Assembly (NCBI RefSeq): GCF_030814695.1
Contig: NZ_JAUSVL010000001.1
Span: 3,570,227-3,634,226, forward strand
Source: Oligosphaera ethanolica
GTDB lineage: Bacteria > Verrucomicrobiota > Lentisphaeria > Oligosphaerales > Oligosphaeraceae
Length of the DNA stretch: 64,000 bases
Direction of reading: 5' to 3'
Below are positions 35,171-44,173 of the stretch, piece after piece. Position numbers and translations under genes: made by a program. The first letter of the stretch is position 1. Each line of letters opens with the position of its first letter. The notes below the pieces were generated by a model, which saw only the letters and a list, made by a program, of their open reading frames with translations, did not search any database and was not told where the DNA came from.

Positions 35171-36193
35171 TCAAGCCGGGCGAGGAATTCGGGCAGTGGC
35201 AGAGTCATGCCGGTATAACAGCGTGCTGCCGATGACAATCAGAGCGAGACCGGCACCAAAGATGGGCGGTTTCGCGCCCAGCACCGTACTGGCAAAAAAT
35301 TCCATTCGTTCTCGTCCAGTATCGGCGGTGACGTCAATTTGTTTGACGATGATGCCCCCATCCGCTGTGAAGTCGAGCATCGCGTAGCCGAACATGCGGT
35401 TGTCGGGGTCGCGGATGACCTGGCCGCTGGAGGGCAGATGGACCAGCCGGACGCCGGCGAAGGTGCCTTCCATATATTGGTGGATGTGACCAGAGACGAT
35501 CAGATCGATCTGATATCCGGCGATAATATCCCGAAAAGCGTCTGCGTCCTCAGCCGGCAGGCAATGCGAGGCTTTGGGTCGCAGGTCTACTGGCGGGATA
35601 TGGCAGAGGATGACGCAGCGCCGATAACGTTCTCGTTGACTGGCGAGGGTCTGCCTGAGGAATACGCGTTGTTCTGCCGGCAGTTTTCCTGTGGCGGTGT
35701 TCAAGGCGATGAACAGGCTATCGCCATAACTCCAGTAATAGTAGTCCTGTCCGAAGAACCGGCGCCAGCTTTCCAGAGAATTGAGCGGCCCGAGATCATG
35801 GTTTCCGGGAATGGCCCAGAAGGGACACTTTATTTCTTCGTGCAACTCCGCCACCACATGACCGTATTCGGTTTCTCGGGCAAACTCCATCAGGTCACCG
35901 GTGCAAATCGCAAAATCCGCATTGTTGCCGATGGCGCGAACGACCGCTTCCATTGAGTCGACTCTGGCGCCAAAGTCACCGAAAGCAGCCAGGCGGAAAC
36001 TGGTTGTTGCTGGCTGCAACTCGCGGCCGGCAGGGGGGAGAAAGGGCGGCAGATTAGTCGAGAACACGATGCCGGCGATGTAGCAGGCCAGGCATAAGCC
36101 GGTCCCCGCGATCAGCAGCGCCACGGCCGCCATGCGGCGCGGCAGCCGTGGTTTTGCGTCGCGGCCTGCGATCTTGGTTTCAGATTTGGTCAT
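35171..36193 (-). CDS. Membrane-anchored calcineurin-like metallophosphoesterase
   Basis: 340-residue metallophosphoesterase with an N-terminal membrane anchor (about 20-45) and a second hydrophobic stretch near 310-325. The five metal-site motifs are visible: G-D-F-G-A (variant of GDxH), T-G-D-L-M, P-G-N-H-D, C-H-I-P-P and S-G-H-I-H-Q. The catalytic domain would lie on the periplasmic side. The start overlaps the stop of the LtaS-like gene by 4 bp (ATGA), with AAGGA inside that gene, so the two are translationally coupled. The first motif lacks the usual histidine, having F-G-A instead, which may affect activity. A 252-bp gap separates it from the PepSY-like gene. Confidence 0.88.
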   Translation of the reverse strand: MTKSETKIAGRDAKPRLPRRMAAVALLIAGTGLCLACYIAGIVFSTNLPPFLPPAGRELQPATTSFRLAAFGDFGARVDSMEAVVRAIGNNADFAICTGDLMEFARETEYGHVVAELHEEIKCPFWAIPGNHDLGPLNSLESWRRFFGQDYYYWSYGDSLFIALNTATGKLPAEQRVFLRQTLASQRERYRRCVILCHIPPVDLRPKASHCLPAEDADAFRDIIAGYQIDLIVSGHIHQYMEGTFAGVRLVHLPSSGQVIRDPDNRMFGYAMLDFTADGGIIVKQIDVTADTGRERMEFFASTVLGAKPPIFGAGLALIVIGSTLLYRHDSATARIPRPA

Positions 36194-38325
36194 AGGTTTT
36201 CCTTCGGTTGCAGGTGTAACGCAGTCACTGGTGCAGGCATCCGGGGATGCACGTCAGGGCTAAGCCGGTCAAGGCCAAGCTGATGTCGCAGGGACGCGCT
36301 TTGGTAGAGGGCAATACAATTGGCCGGATTGGTTTTGGTTTTGGCTGCCATCTGTGTAAATGGCGTTGTCAAGGCCCATGTTTCACATGCGAGCCGACGG
36401 ACCGGCTCAAGAAGAGTCAGGTTGCCTGTTTTCTGCTCAAGAAGAGCGAGGGTCTGGAAAGTGCCCAACGGCGCCCGGCCTTCTCCCTTGGGCAGATTGA
36501 GCACGTCGAGGCCGAAGAACTGGCTTTCGTAGGACCATCCCAGCAGGCTGAAGATGGTGGGTGCCACGTCGATCTGACTGCAGACGGTGTCTACGCTCCG
36601 GGGGGGGACCCGCCCCGGGGCGTAAAAGAGTAGCGGGATGTGGTATTTGTCCAAGGGCAGTTTTTGCCGTCCGGCGGTGCTGTGGCAGTGGTCGGCGACA
36701 ATCACAAACAAGGTATTGGCAAACCAGTCCCTGGTAGCTGCGTCGTCGATATAAGCTCCCAGGGCGTGATCGCTGTAACGGACAGCGGAAGAACGGCGTT
36801 TTTGGGGAGAGTCAATTGCCCCTTCCGGGAAAGTGTATGGTCGATGGTTTGACGTGGTCATGATCAGCTGATGAAAGGGCCTGCCGGCGGCATGGTCGGC
36901 GTCTGCGGCGCGGAGCGCCCACTGGAACATGTCGCCGTCACAAACACCCCAGGCGGTGGCGAACGTTTGCGGCGTGGCGTTTGGCGAGGACCGGTCCAGA
37001 ATGTCGTAGCCATTGGCTGAGTAGAATGCGTTCATGTCGTCGAAGCGCCCGTAGCCGCCATAGACGAAAGTGGTGGTATAGCCCCGTTCGCGGAAGAGCC
37101 TGCCGAGGGAAAACAAGTCGCCATTGTCCGGCCGCCTGAGCATAGACTGCCCGGGTGTGGGGGGAATGGAGAGAGTGATGGCTTCAAGGCCGCGCACGGT
37201 TCTGGTGCCGGTGGCGAAGCAACGGGTCAAGAGCAATCCCTGGTCGGCGAGGCGGTCGACGTTGGGGGTGAGAGCTTTTCCACCCAGGCAGCCGGTGAAA
37301 CTGGCGCTGAGGCTTTCTTCGACAATGACCACGACATTCCACCGTTTTTCCGGTCCGGGGTTGGCGATATGGCGCCGGATATCCAGCGGTTCGTCGCTGA
37401 TGAAGGCGGCATTTGGCTCGGTCAGGCAGTGGCGCAGGCGCGGGCCGATTTCCGCCAAGGGTATTTTGCGGTAGAATTGATTATAGTCCAATTGGTTCTG
37501 ATGGTAGGCTGCAAACAGAGAGTGGATACCGTTACCGGCCAGTTCCGCATTGCAGGCGTTGCCGTTTTGGAAAATGGCGGTTTGATTGGTGAAGGTGAAC
37601 GCAAGGATGACGACTGCAGCGAGGTGAACGGCGGCGGCCGACCAGCGCGCGTGCGAGCTTGTTGACGAATTCTGCCAAGGCATCAGCAAGCCGCCACGCT
37701 GAAATCCCCAGGTCAGCAAGGCGGCGGCGGAAATAACCGCGGTCAAAAGCCAGAGGATGGGGTATGATTCCCAGATATTGGTCAGGACTTCCGTGGTGTA
37801 GATCAGGTAATCAATGGCAATGAAATTGAAGCGGGCGGCGAATTCGCCCCAGAAGACACATTCAGCCAGCAGGAGAAAGAGTTGCGCCGCCAGTGCAAGG
37901 AGAATGATTCCGGACATTGCCCGGCGGTGTCCGGGGCGTGCAAACAGACGTTGTGGAATGCCAGCCAGCCAGAGCGTCAGGGGCAAGGTGACGTACACGG
38001 ACACTACCAGGTCGTTAATCAGCCCGGGAAACAAGATTTCGGCCCAGCCCAATCCGGTCATGTTGGCTTCGCCTCTTGCCATAGCCATTAACACCAGGCG
38101 GGTTACGGTGAAAAAAAACAGACTGGAGACGGCCAGCATGACGCTTCCGCCCAGGCGATGTCCGGTGAGGATATGCCAAAGAAGTTGGGGGCGTCTGGGG
38201 TCGCGATGGGCTGGTTTTTCTGTCATTGGGCCGGCTGGTATAATGCCAGTGGGAATGGGCGTGGGGTCATGATCAGCGCACAGGCAACCGATGATCAGCA
38301 TTTTTACGATTTTTGCACAAGGCAT
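36190..38325 (-). CDS. LtaS/sulfatase-like membrane phosphotransferase
   Basis: 711-residue protein of the alkaline phosphatase superfamily, with about five membrane helices (residues 60-260) followed by a periplasmic catalytic domain like lipoteichoic acid synthase or phosphoethanolamine transferase. Visible parts are V-V-V-I-V-E-E-S-L (metal ligand E), G-T-R-T-V-R-G near residue 374 with the catalytic Thr, and V-A-D-H-C-H near the C-terminal metal site. The substrate is unknown. ATG 38325 is chosen because AGGAAGGA lies 7 nt upstream; the open frame extends to 38643 but overlaps the YejM-like gene. It starts 43 bp after that gene and overlaps the phosphoesterase. Confidence 0.88.
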   Translation of the reverse strand: MPCAKIVKMLIIGCLCADHDPTPIPTGIIPAGPMTEKPAHRDPRRPQLLWHILTGHRLGGSVMLAVSSLFFFTVTRLVLMAMARGEANMTGLGWAEILFPGLINDLVVSVYVTLPLTLWLAGIPQRLFARPGHRRAMSGIILLALAAQLFLLLAECVFWGEFAARFNFIAIDYLIYTTEVLTNIWESYPILWLLTAVISAAALLTWGFQRGGLLMPWQNSSTSSHARWSAAAVHLAAVVILAFTFTNQTAIFQNGNACNAELAGNGIHSLFAAYHQNQLDYNQFYRKIPLAEIGPRLRHCLTEPNAAFISDEPLDIRRHIANPGPEKRWNVVVIVEESLSASFTGCLGGKALTPNVDRLADQGLLLTRCFATGTRTVRGLEAITLSIPPTPGQSMLRRPDNGDLFSLGRLFRERGYTTTFVYGGYGRFDDMNAFYSANGYDILDRSSPNATPQTFATAWGVCDGDMFQWALRAADADHAAGRPFHQLIMTTSNHRPYTFPEGAIDSPQKRRSSAVRYSDHALGAYIDDAATRDWFANTLFVIVADHCHSTAGRQKLPLDKYHIPLLFYAPGRVPPRSVDTVCSQIDVAPTIFSLLGWSYESQFFGLDVLNLPKGEGRAPLGTFQTLALLEQKTGNLTLLEPVRRLACETWALTTPFTQMAAKTKTNPANCIALYQSASLRHQLGLDRLSPDVHPRMPAPVTALHLQPKENL

Positions 38326-38368
38326 GGGCAATTCCTTCCTGGCAGCAGCTCTTGGCGGCATGGGCCCT

Positions 38369-40264
38369 TCAGTTTGCAATGAATCGGAACATATCGTGTT
38401 GGGCCTGCTGCAATTGACTGGCGTTGACCCGATAGAAATCATCCTGATCACGGCAGGTTTGATCCTGCAACGTGGTGATTTTCCGGCTGAAATAGCTTCC
38501 TTTGGTTCCCACGGGCAGCAGTATTTTGTGGGTTGAGTTGATAAAGGCGGCTGTCTCCCAGCCGCAAACGACCATGTGGGATCGGTGGTATTCCGGCGAG
38601 AAGAGATTGCCGCCCACTGAGAAGTCTTCAGGTGGATTGACAACGCCCAGCAGTGGTGCCAGGGAAGGGACGATGTCGGTATGATGGCTCATGCCGGTGT
38701 AAACCGACGGGGCGACGCCTGGGGCGCAAATGACCAGTGGAACCCGTATCTGCTCCTGGACAAACGTCGAATTATGCCCGAGAAAGCCCTTTTCGTAGAA
38801 TTCCTCGCCGTGGTCGCCGGTGATTACCACGATGGTATTGTCCAGCAGTCCGGGGGTGTTTGACAGGGTTGTGAAAAGGCGGGCGAGTTGGTTGTCGATA
38901 TGATGGGCCGCGTTGACATCCCGGTTGTAAAGCTGGCGGGCGTCTTTCGCCGATACGGTGGCGTAGTTGATCTTATCCAGGTAATTCGGCGTTAGCGCCT
39001 GCTCGGTGGGGAAGGTGTAGGGGGCGTGGGTGGATTCAAAAAAACCGAAGAGGAAAAAAGGTCGGTTTTGGTCACGGGAGTCTAGGAAGGCAACAGCCTG
39101 ATCAACCAAGCGGATATCCCGTTCCCATGCTTTCCCGGTATCCATTTCATGCAAAGCGGCGGACGGCAGGGCGGCAAAAATCGTCCGGTCGAATTCCGGG
39201 TAGGTGAAGCGGGCGGACGTCAGGCAGAGAAATTGGTAGTTGTCATCAAGCAGCCAGTCCATCAGCAAAGGGCCGCGTTGGCTGTGAAGGAATTTATCCC
39301 AGCAATTTCCATATAGCGCGTAGAACATACTGAACATCCCGGGGCGGGTGCCGTGTCCGCCGCTGTAGTGTTCTTGAAAACGACAGCCCTTTTGGGCAAA
39401 TTCCCAGGTTGCTGGCATGATTTCAGGCGCGAGGAGGTCTGCTCGCAGCGATTCACCGACCAGCCAGATGATATTTGGGTGACTGCGCTGCTGCCGGCGG
39501 TCAATGGGCAGGAGCGGATAACTGACCCGAGCGAGGTTACCGTTTTTCTGTGAAAAGCGTGGGAAGTCAGACCGTTTCGGTTCTTTCATGCCCATTTTAC
39601 GCAGAAAGCGGCGCATGCGCATAGTTGGCGCGTGGGGAAACGCACTTATTGAGCACAGCACGTCTTGGTTGAGCCGGAAATCAGCGAAGCCGGTGCAAAA
39701 CAAGGAGAACAGCAGCGCGGTTCCTGTCAACAGCGGGAATGCCCAACGCATCGTCTTGGCCGGCAGAAGCGCCGCCAGGCGGCGGCAGCGTGCCGATTTG
39801 ATGCTGAAAAAGAACAGGCCGCAATGGCAAACCAGCAACAGGCCCAGGCCGGCGCCGGCGGCGAGCAGGGAGTTAGCTTCGAGTCCCATGGATTCGAAGC
39901 CGCCGGGGGTTGTCAGTAGATTGACGACCAGCCCGTTGAGATGATAGCCGAATTTGACGAGGATGACGGCATCGACCAAGAGGAGAAGATGCGCCAGAAA
40001 GCCCAGCAGGACGACCAGAATCCTGCCGGTCCAGATGAATAGCGGAGAAGACGTGCCCGTTTTGTAGCGGGAAGTGAGGAAGGCTGCCAGAAAAGCCGGG
40101 GTCAGGACGATGCCGGTATAGGCCAGCCAGGTGGTGGTCAGATAGATGAACCGGAAAAGTCCGGTTCCTCCGTCATTGCGTAAAGCAAACCAGCTAGTCA
40201 GAGGCAGGGTAAGCAAGTACAACCAGAGGCAGTAGGTGAAGAGGGTGGGGCGTTTTTCCCGCAT
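38369..40264 (-). CDS. YejM/PbgA-like sulfatase-domain membrane protein
   Basis: 631-residue protein with about five N-terminal helices (about 1-200) and a sulfatase-like periplasmic domain (about 260-631). The catalytic-region signature reads G-G-H-G-T-R-P-G-M-F-S-M-F-Y-A-L-Y near residue 305, as in YejM (PbgA), which controls LPS synthesis in enterobacteria. Later motifs include G-F-F-E-S-T-H-A-P-Y and T-G-D-H-G-E-E-F. A Thr is present at the position where YejM-type proteins often lose the nucleophile, so activity cannot be excluded. An AAAGGAAA ribosome site lies 7 nt before the ATG, inside a hairpin arm (see 40265-40344). First gene of a three-gene operon. Confidence 0.88.
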   Translation of the reverse strand: MREKRPTLFTYCLWLYLLTLPLTSWFALRNDGGTGLFRFIYLTTTWLAYTGIVLTPAFLAAFLTSRYKTGTSSPLFIWTGRILVVLLGFLAHLLLLVDAVILVKFGYHLNGLVVNLLTTPGGFESMGLEANSLLAAGAGLGLLLVCHCGLFFFSIKSARCRRLAALLPAKTMRWAFPLLTGTALLFSLFCTGFADFRLNQDVLCSISAFPHAPTMRMRRFLRKMGMKEPKRSDFPRFSQKNGNLARVSYPLLPIDRRQQRSHPNIIWLVGESLRADLLAPEIMPATWEFAQKGCRFQEHYSGGHGTRPGMFSMFYALYGNCWDKFLHSQRGPLLMDWLLDDNYQFLCLTSARFTYPEFDRTIFAALPSAALHEMDTGKAWERDIRLVDQAVAFLDSRDQNRPFFLFGFFESTHAPYTFPTEQALTPNYLDKINYATVSAKDARQLYNRDVNAAHHIDNQLARLFTTLSNTPGLLDNTIVVITGDHGEEFYEKGFLGHNSTFVQEQIRVPLVICAPGVAPSVYTGMSHHTDIVPSLAPLLGVVNPPEDFSVGGNLFSPEYHRSHMVVCGWETAAFINSTHKILLPVGTKGSYFSRKITTLQDQTCRDQDDFYRVNASQLQQAQHDMFRFIAN

Positions 40265-40344
40265 AGCGTGATTTCCTTTCGCAGTAAGTAATGCAACACA
40301 ACTAATCCGTTATGCCGTTTACTATCGCGAAGGGAAATCACGCT
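40265..40344 (-). promoter_or_regulatory. Inverted repeat covering the ribosome site of the YejM-like gene
   Basis: AGCGTGATTTCCTTTCGC at 40265-40282 and GCGAAGGGAAATCACGCT at 40327-40344 are inverted repeats with 17 of 18 positions matching, 44 bp apart. The first arm begins directly next to the start codon and covers the Shine-Dalgarno sequence of the minus-strand gene. In RNA the stem would hide the ribosome site. As DNA it could be an operator. The region 40345-40507 shows nothing else. Confidence 0.6.
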
Positions 40345-40507
40345 AAGGTTGCCTCATCATTACCATTCTGTAATGTTGATGGTTGGTGGAGAAAATAGTG
40401 GGCGTTTTTCCGCAGCGGTTGCGGACAAACGCCAAATCCTTTTGGCGGGCATGCGCAGCAGTTTTGTGCGTCCCGGGGGTGTTGTGTACTGGCGGCGGGC
40501 GCAATCG

Positions 40508-41111
40508 TCATGGCGGGTCGTTATTGAAGAATTGGCGGGCGTAGGTGAGAATGGCCTGTTCATAGGCGGCGCTGCAGTCTGGGTCGTGCCAGAGCATGTG
40601 GTCCGAGTGTGGGAAGCGAATTACTTGGTGGGGCACGCCGTGTGCCGTCAGTGCCGTGCTGAGCTTGTCGCAATGCGGTGGGCGGACGAGTTCATCGCGA
40701 TTGCCGTAGGCGAGGATGGTCGGGGGGCTATCGGGGCCGATATGCGCCAGTGGCGAGATGGCGTTGATGGCGGCTTCGGCATCGGCGTGGCCGGCACGGA
40801 TCATGTCCTCGGTGACGGGCTTGCCGGTGGCCATGGAGACGAACCAGGAGAGCATGCGGGTGTCGTCTCCCCAGCAATCCGGGTGGAAGTCGGCCGGGCC
40901 GGTTTGCTGGCAGACAAAGGCGATGGGCAGAGGCGCTTGCGCTCCCCGCGAGTAGGCGTAGAGCATCGCCAAGTGGCCGCCGGCGGAGACGCCGGAGATG
41001 GCGATTTGCCGGGTGGGATAGCCCAATTCGGCCGTCTTGGTTTTGATATGCGCGATGCAAGCGTCGATGTCGTCGAGCATAGTGAAAATGGTGATTCCCG
41101 GCGCGTCAGCA
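40508..41111 (-). pseudogene. Alpha/beta hydrolase truncated at its 5' end by a segmental duplication
   Basis: About 200 residues of the C-terminal part of an alpha/beta hydrolase (acetylesterase-like) remain. The nucleophile motif V-S-A-G-G-H-L-A-M-L, an acid in Y-G-N-R-D-E-L-V and the histidine in H-S-D-H-M-L-W are all still there. The N-terminus, with the oxyanion HGG region, is missing because at 41112 the frame runs into the minus strand of the duplicated PilT 3' end. An open frame from 41572 gives a 354-residue chimera, but its first 150 residues are antisense of the PilT copy and not protein-like. I treat it as a broken gene. Confidence 0.85.
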
Positions 41112-41512
41112 CCGCCGAAACGGGGCATCTGGTGTTTGCGACCCTGCATACCAACGACGTGACCCAAAGCATTGATCGCGTGGTCGATGTTTTTCCCTCC
41201 GAACGGCAGGACCAAGTGCGGGCACAGCTGGCGTCGTGCCTGGCGGCGGTGATCTCGCAACGGCTGTTGCCCCGCAAGGGCGATGCCGGCGGACGCATCG
41301 CCGCTTTCGAAGTGCTGCTGGGAACCATCGCGGTCAGAGCGATGATCCGCGACAAGAAGACCCACCAGCTGCTCGGGCTGATGGAAACGGCCTCCCGCGA
41401 TGGCATGATTACCATGGAACGGGCACTCAAAAATCTCTTCGAGGCGGGGAAAATCACCCGCGAGACGCTTCTGGCCATGCAGCCCGCCGGGCAGGACTTT
41501 CTTAAGATGTGA
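41112..41512 (+). pseudogene. 3' fragment of the tandem PilT gene (duplicate)
   Basis: This is a copy of 28480-28880, the last 133 codons of the tandem PilT ATPase, including its stop codon. It lacks the Walker A region and a start. The 387-residue open frame from 40349 that runs into it is antisense to the hydrolase pseudogene in its first part, so it is an artefact. It is almost identical to the source, so the duplication is recent. Confidence 0.9.
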
Positions 41513-42355
41513 ATGGCCGCGCTGCAAGGTGGCCGCTGTTTTTTCAACGCGTAAGGATGTAGGCATCAGCAAGGAGTACAGGACCGATGGCTTTTATTGA
41601 ATGTCATTTTCATTCGGATGTGCTGGGGCGGGCGATGGCGATGAATGTCATTGTGCCACAAAAGGCGAAGACGCAGATCGGCATGACCAGCGCGGGCAAT
41701 GGCCGCAAGGACTATCCAGTGCTGTACCTGCTGCATGGCCTGAGCGATGATCATAGCATCTGGGCGCGGCGGACGTCCATTGAGCGCTACGCGGCCGCCT
41801 ACGAGGTGGTCATCGTCATGCCCAATGGCGACCGCGGTTTCTACACGGACATGGTCACGGGCCACCGTTACTGGACCATGCTGTCGGAGGAGCTGCCGGG
41901 GACCGTCGCCAATCTGTTTCCGGTCAGCAGCCGACGGGAAGACACGTTTGCCGCCGGGCTGTCCATGGGCGGCTACGGCGCCCTGAAGCTGGCGCTGCGG
42001 CGGCCAGACCGCTTTGCCGGCGCGGTTGCGCTGTCGGCCGTCGCCGATGTGCGCGAGTGGGTCGAAAAAGTCAACCAGAGCGACGAAGTGCAGTGGATTT
42101 TCGGCGGCGCCGACGAGCTTATTCCGCGCGGCAATGATCTCTTCGCGCTGGCGGACAACGCGGTGACGGCGCCCGCGCCGCCGCGCCTCATGATGGTCTG
42201 CGGCACCGAAGACCGGCTCTACCAGGGGAATATCCGCCTCAGAGATCACCTGCAGGCACTCAAATGGCCCGAGCTGCAGTACCGCGAAGAACCCGGTAAC
42301 CACGAGTGGGGCTTCTGGGACAAGTGGATCAAAGAAGGACTCAAATTCCTCCTGG
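41112..42355 (+). repeat. Target copy of the 1.24-kb segmental duplication
   Basis: Copy of 28480-29723 with constant offset 12632. Differences are concentrated around the esterase start (GGAGTACAGG instead of GGAGAGCAAG, and the sixth line of codons), and include silent changes. The left edge cuts the alpha/beta hydrolase. The right edge lies in the esterase end, before a stretch that does not match the original. Confidence 0.9.
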
Positions 42356-42360
42356 GCTGA
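41587..42360 (+). CDS. Esterase, copy 3
   Basis: 257-residue near-duplicate of copy 1 (28955-29728), with the same S126, D209 and H239. It differs at the N-terminus (M-A-F-I-E-C-H-F instead of M-A-F-M-E-C-R-F), near 150-165 (K-V-N-Q-S) and in the last residues (F-L-L-G). The whole gene and the PilT end upstream were brought here by duplication. It is intact and has its own GGAG ribosome site. The next gene downstream is the AAA/DUF4143 gene; the repeat spacer that follows copy 1 is missing. Confidence 0.9.
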   Translation: MAFIECHFHSDVLGRAMAMNVIVPQKAKTQIGMTSAGNGRKDYPVLYLLHGLSDDHSIWARRTSIERYAAAYEVVIVMPNGDRGFYTDMVTGHRYWTMLSEELPGTVANLFPVSSRREDTFAAGLSMGGYGALKLALRRPDRFAGAVALSAVADVREWVEKVNQSDEVQWIFGGADELIPRGNDLFALADNAVTAPAPPRLMMVCGTEDRLYQGNIRLRDHLQALKWPELQYREEPGNHEWGFWDKWIKEGLKFLLG

Positions 42361-42457
42361 GTACGCGAGGGACTTTTTTTTATCCTGTCCGGGTAAGGGC
42401 AGGGAATCCTTTCCGGCAGGAATTGTCATCGGTCGCTGCGTCTCAGGCAGATGCTTT

Positions 42458-42494
42458 TTGCGCAAAATGCAAATCCGATTTGGATTTTGCGCAA
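42458..42494. promoter_or_regulatory. Palindromic hairpin upstream of the DUF4143 ATPase gene
   Basis: TTGCGCAAAATGCAAATC at 42458-42475 and GATTTGGATTTTGCGCAA at 42477-42494 form a near-perfect palindrome (one mismatch in 18). It ends 39 bp before the start of the ATPase gene and could be an operator for it or a stem-loop in its leader. Confidence 0.6.
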
Positions 42495-42533
42495 GGGGAG
42501 GGCTATTGTGTAGTAACCATCAGGAGACGAGTC

Positions 42534-43697
42534 ATGATAGAAAGAAAAATTACGCCTCACTTACTGGCAATGGCACGCTATTTTCCGGTTGTGACCATCA
42601 TGGGGCCCAGGCAGTCTGGGAAGACGACCTTGGCAAGGCAAATATTTCCAAATCACAGGTATGTGAATTTGGAGGACAAAACCGCGCGTGAGATCGCAAC
42701 GAGTGACCCCAAGGCGTTCTTTGAACTGTACAAAGCTCCGGTTGTTGTCGACGAGGTTCAACGAGTCCCGGAATTGCTGAGTACGATTCAAGTCCTTGCC
42801 GATGAAACCCGCGAAAGAGGTCTTTTCATTTTGACTGGTTCTCATCAGCCAAAATTGCATGCGCAGATATCACAATCTCTTGCCGGACGTACCGGAATAT
42901 TGCAGTTGCTCCCGCTGTCGATAGAGGAACTATCCAATGCGGGCATTTCCCTGTCGCGCGACGAATATCTCTTCAATGGCTTCATGCCTCGGTTGTATGA
43001 TGAGAATATACCTCCGACAATGCTTTATCCGGCCTATTATGCAACCTATGTGGAACGTGATGTGCGTCAGCTGATCAACGTTTCGGATCAACACTCCTTT
43101 GAGAAGTTCCTGAAATTGTTGGCCGGACGCATTGGACAAGTCGTCAATCTCAGCGATCTCTCTGGCGACATTGGTATTTCAGCGACGACGTTGAGTTCAT
43201 GGCTGTCCGTTTTGGAAGCAAGTTATATTGTTTTTCGCTTGCCGTGTTACTTCAACAATTTCGGCAAACGGCTCATCAAGGCTCCCAAAATTTTCTTCAC
43301 AGATGTCGGCCTTGCCGCTTCTTTGCTCGGAATCGAAAAAGTGTCGCAAATTGCCCGCGATCCCCTACTTGGCGGCTTGTTCGAAAATATGGTTATTATG
43401 GAAGCACTAAAAGCACGTTACAATGCAGGAAAACAACAGCCTGAGCTTTATTATTTCCGTGTACAAGGACGGAATGAAGTCGATCTTCTTCTGAACGATA
43501 ATCGCCAGTTGACTCCGGTTGAAATCAAAGCTGGAATGACTTTCGATCCATCGTTTGCCAACGACCTTAGAAAATTTCTTTCCTTTGCTAAAGATTGCGT
43601 GAATCCCACGGTTCTTTATTCTGGGGATACGACCACAACCATCCATGGTGTAAAATTTGATAGTTTCAAAAACACCTACCAACTCTTTGGCTCGTGA
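42534..43697 (+). CDS. AAA-family ATPase with DUF4143 domain
   Basis: 387-residue protein of the AAA_14/DUF4143 family. The ATPase core has Walker A G-P-R-Q-S-G-K-T (24-31) and Walker B V-V-V-D-E-V-Q, then I-L-T-G-S sensor 1. The C-terminal DUF4143 half has a possible PD-(D/E)xK-like pattern, E-V-D-L-L-L-N-D followed by P-V-E-I-K-A. Functions are generally unknown; these genes are frequently mobile and toxin- or defence-associated. AGGAG 8 nt upstream fixes the start at 42534. It is clearly more AT-rich than the neighbouring esterases and sits between duplicate copies 3 and 4, which suggests recent arrival. Confidence 0.9.
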   Translation: MIERKITPHLLAMARYFPVVTIMGPRQSGKTTLARQIFPNHRYVNLEDKTAREIATSDPKAFFELYKAPVVVDEVQRVPELLSTIQVLADETRERGLFILTGSHQPKLHAQISQSLAGRTGILQLLPLSIEELSNAGISLSRDEYLFNGFMPRLYDENIPPTMLYPAYYATYVERDVRQLINVSDQHSFEKFLKLLAGRIGQVVNLSDLSGDIGISATTLSSWLSVLEASYIVFRLPCYFNNFGKRLIKAPKIFFTDVGLAASLLGIEKVSQIARDPLLGGLFENMVIMEALKARYNAGKQQPELYYFRVQGRNEVDLLLNDNRQLTPVEIKAGMTFDPSFANDLRKFLSFAKDCVNPTVLYSGDTTTTIHGVKFDSFKNTYQLFGS

Positions 43698-44173
43698 TTG
43701 CCCCGCACAGTCCTGCAGTCGTCCCCTTTTTTCGGCGCCGAATCCCTGTCAAATCGGCAAAAAAGCCGTGCTATGGGAATTCGGCCCGCAGATGATTTTC
43801 TGGATAGGCCGGGGGACTCTTTTCTCACGCAAAGGCGCGAAGGCGAGAGACGTTTTTTTATCCGCAGATGGCGCCGATGAACGCAGATTTTTTAAGGCAG
43901 CTAGGAGGGCTTCTTTTTTCTGATTGGTCGGTCTGGTCGGCTTCTTTTATTGCGGATGGATCGGACGGATCGGACGGATCGGACGGATCGGACGGATCGG
44001 ACGGATCCGACTACTGATCGGTCCGATCGGTCTGATCCGTCCGAGACAAAAGACGAAAAAGAGGAAAAAGACGCCGGTGGGCAAGCGCGGATTTGTCGGG
44101 GCGGACCTGTGTGTCCGCCCCATGGTAGTGGTGTCTGGTGGGTCTGTTGGCATCAGCGAGGAGAGCAAGACCG
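43698..44173. repeat. Repeat spacer with GATC decamer array
   Basis: No gene in 476 bp. From about 43955 the unit CGGACGGATC repeats about six times without interruption (to about 44010) and is followed by GGTCCGATCGGTCTGATCCG. From about 44064 the sequence matches the leader of esterase copy 2 (30018-30127), including the GGGGCGGACCTGTGTGTCCG hairpin. A CTCACGCAAAGGCGCGAAGG tract lies at 43826-43850. Confidence 0.85.

Noticed and set aside
40349..41512. 387-residue chimeric plus-strand frame
   Set aside because: First part is antisense of the truncated hydrolase, last part is the PilT fragment; formed by the duplication junction.
40508..41572. 354-residue minus-strand frame as an intact hydrolase
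   Set aside because: First 150 residues are antisense of the PilT copy; the gene is therefore truncated, not intact.
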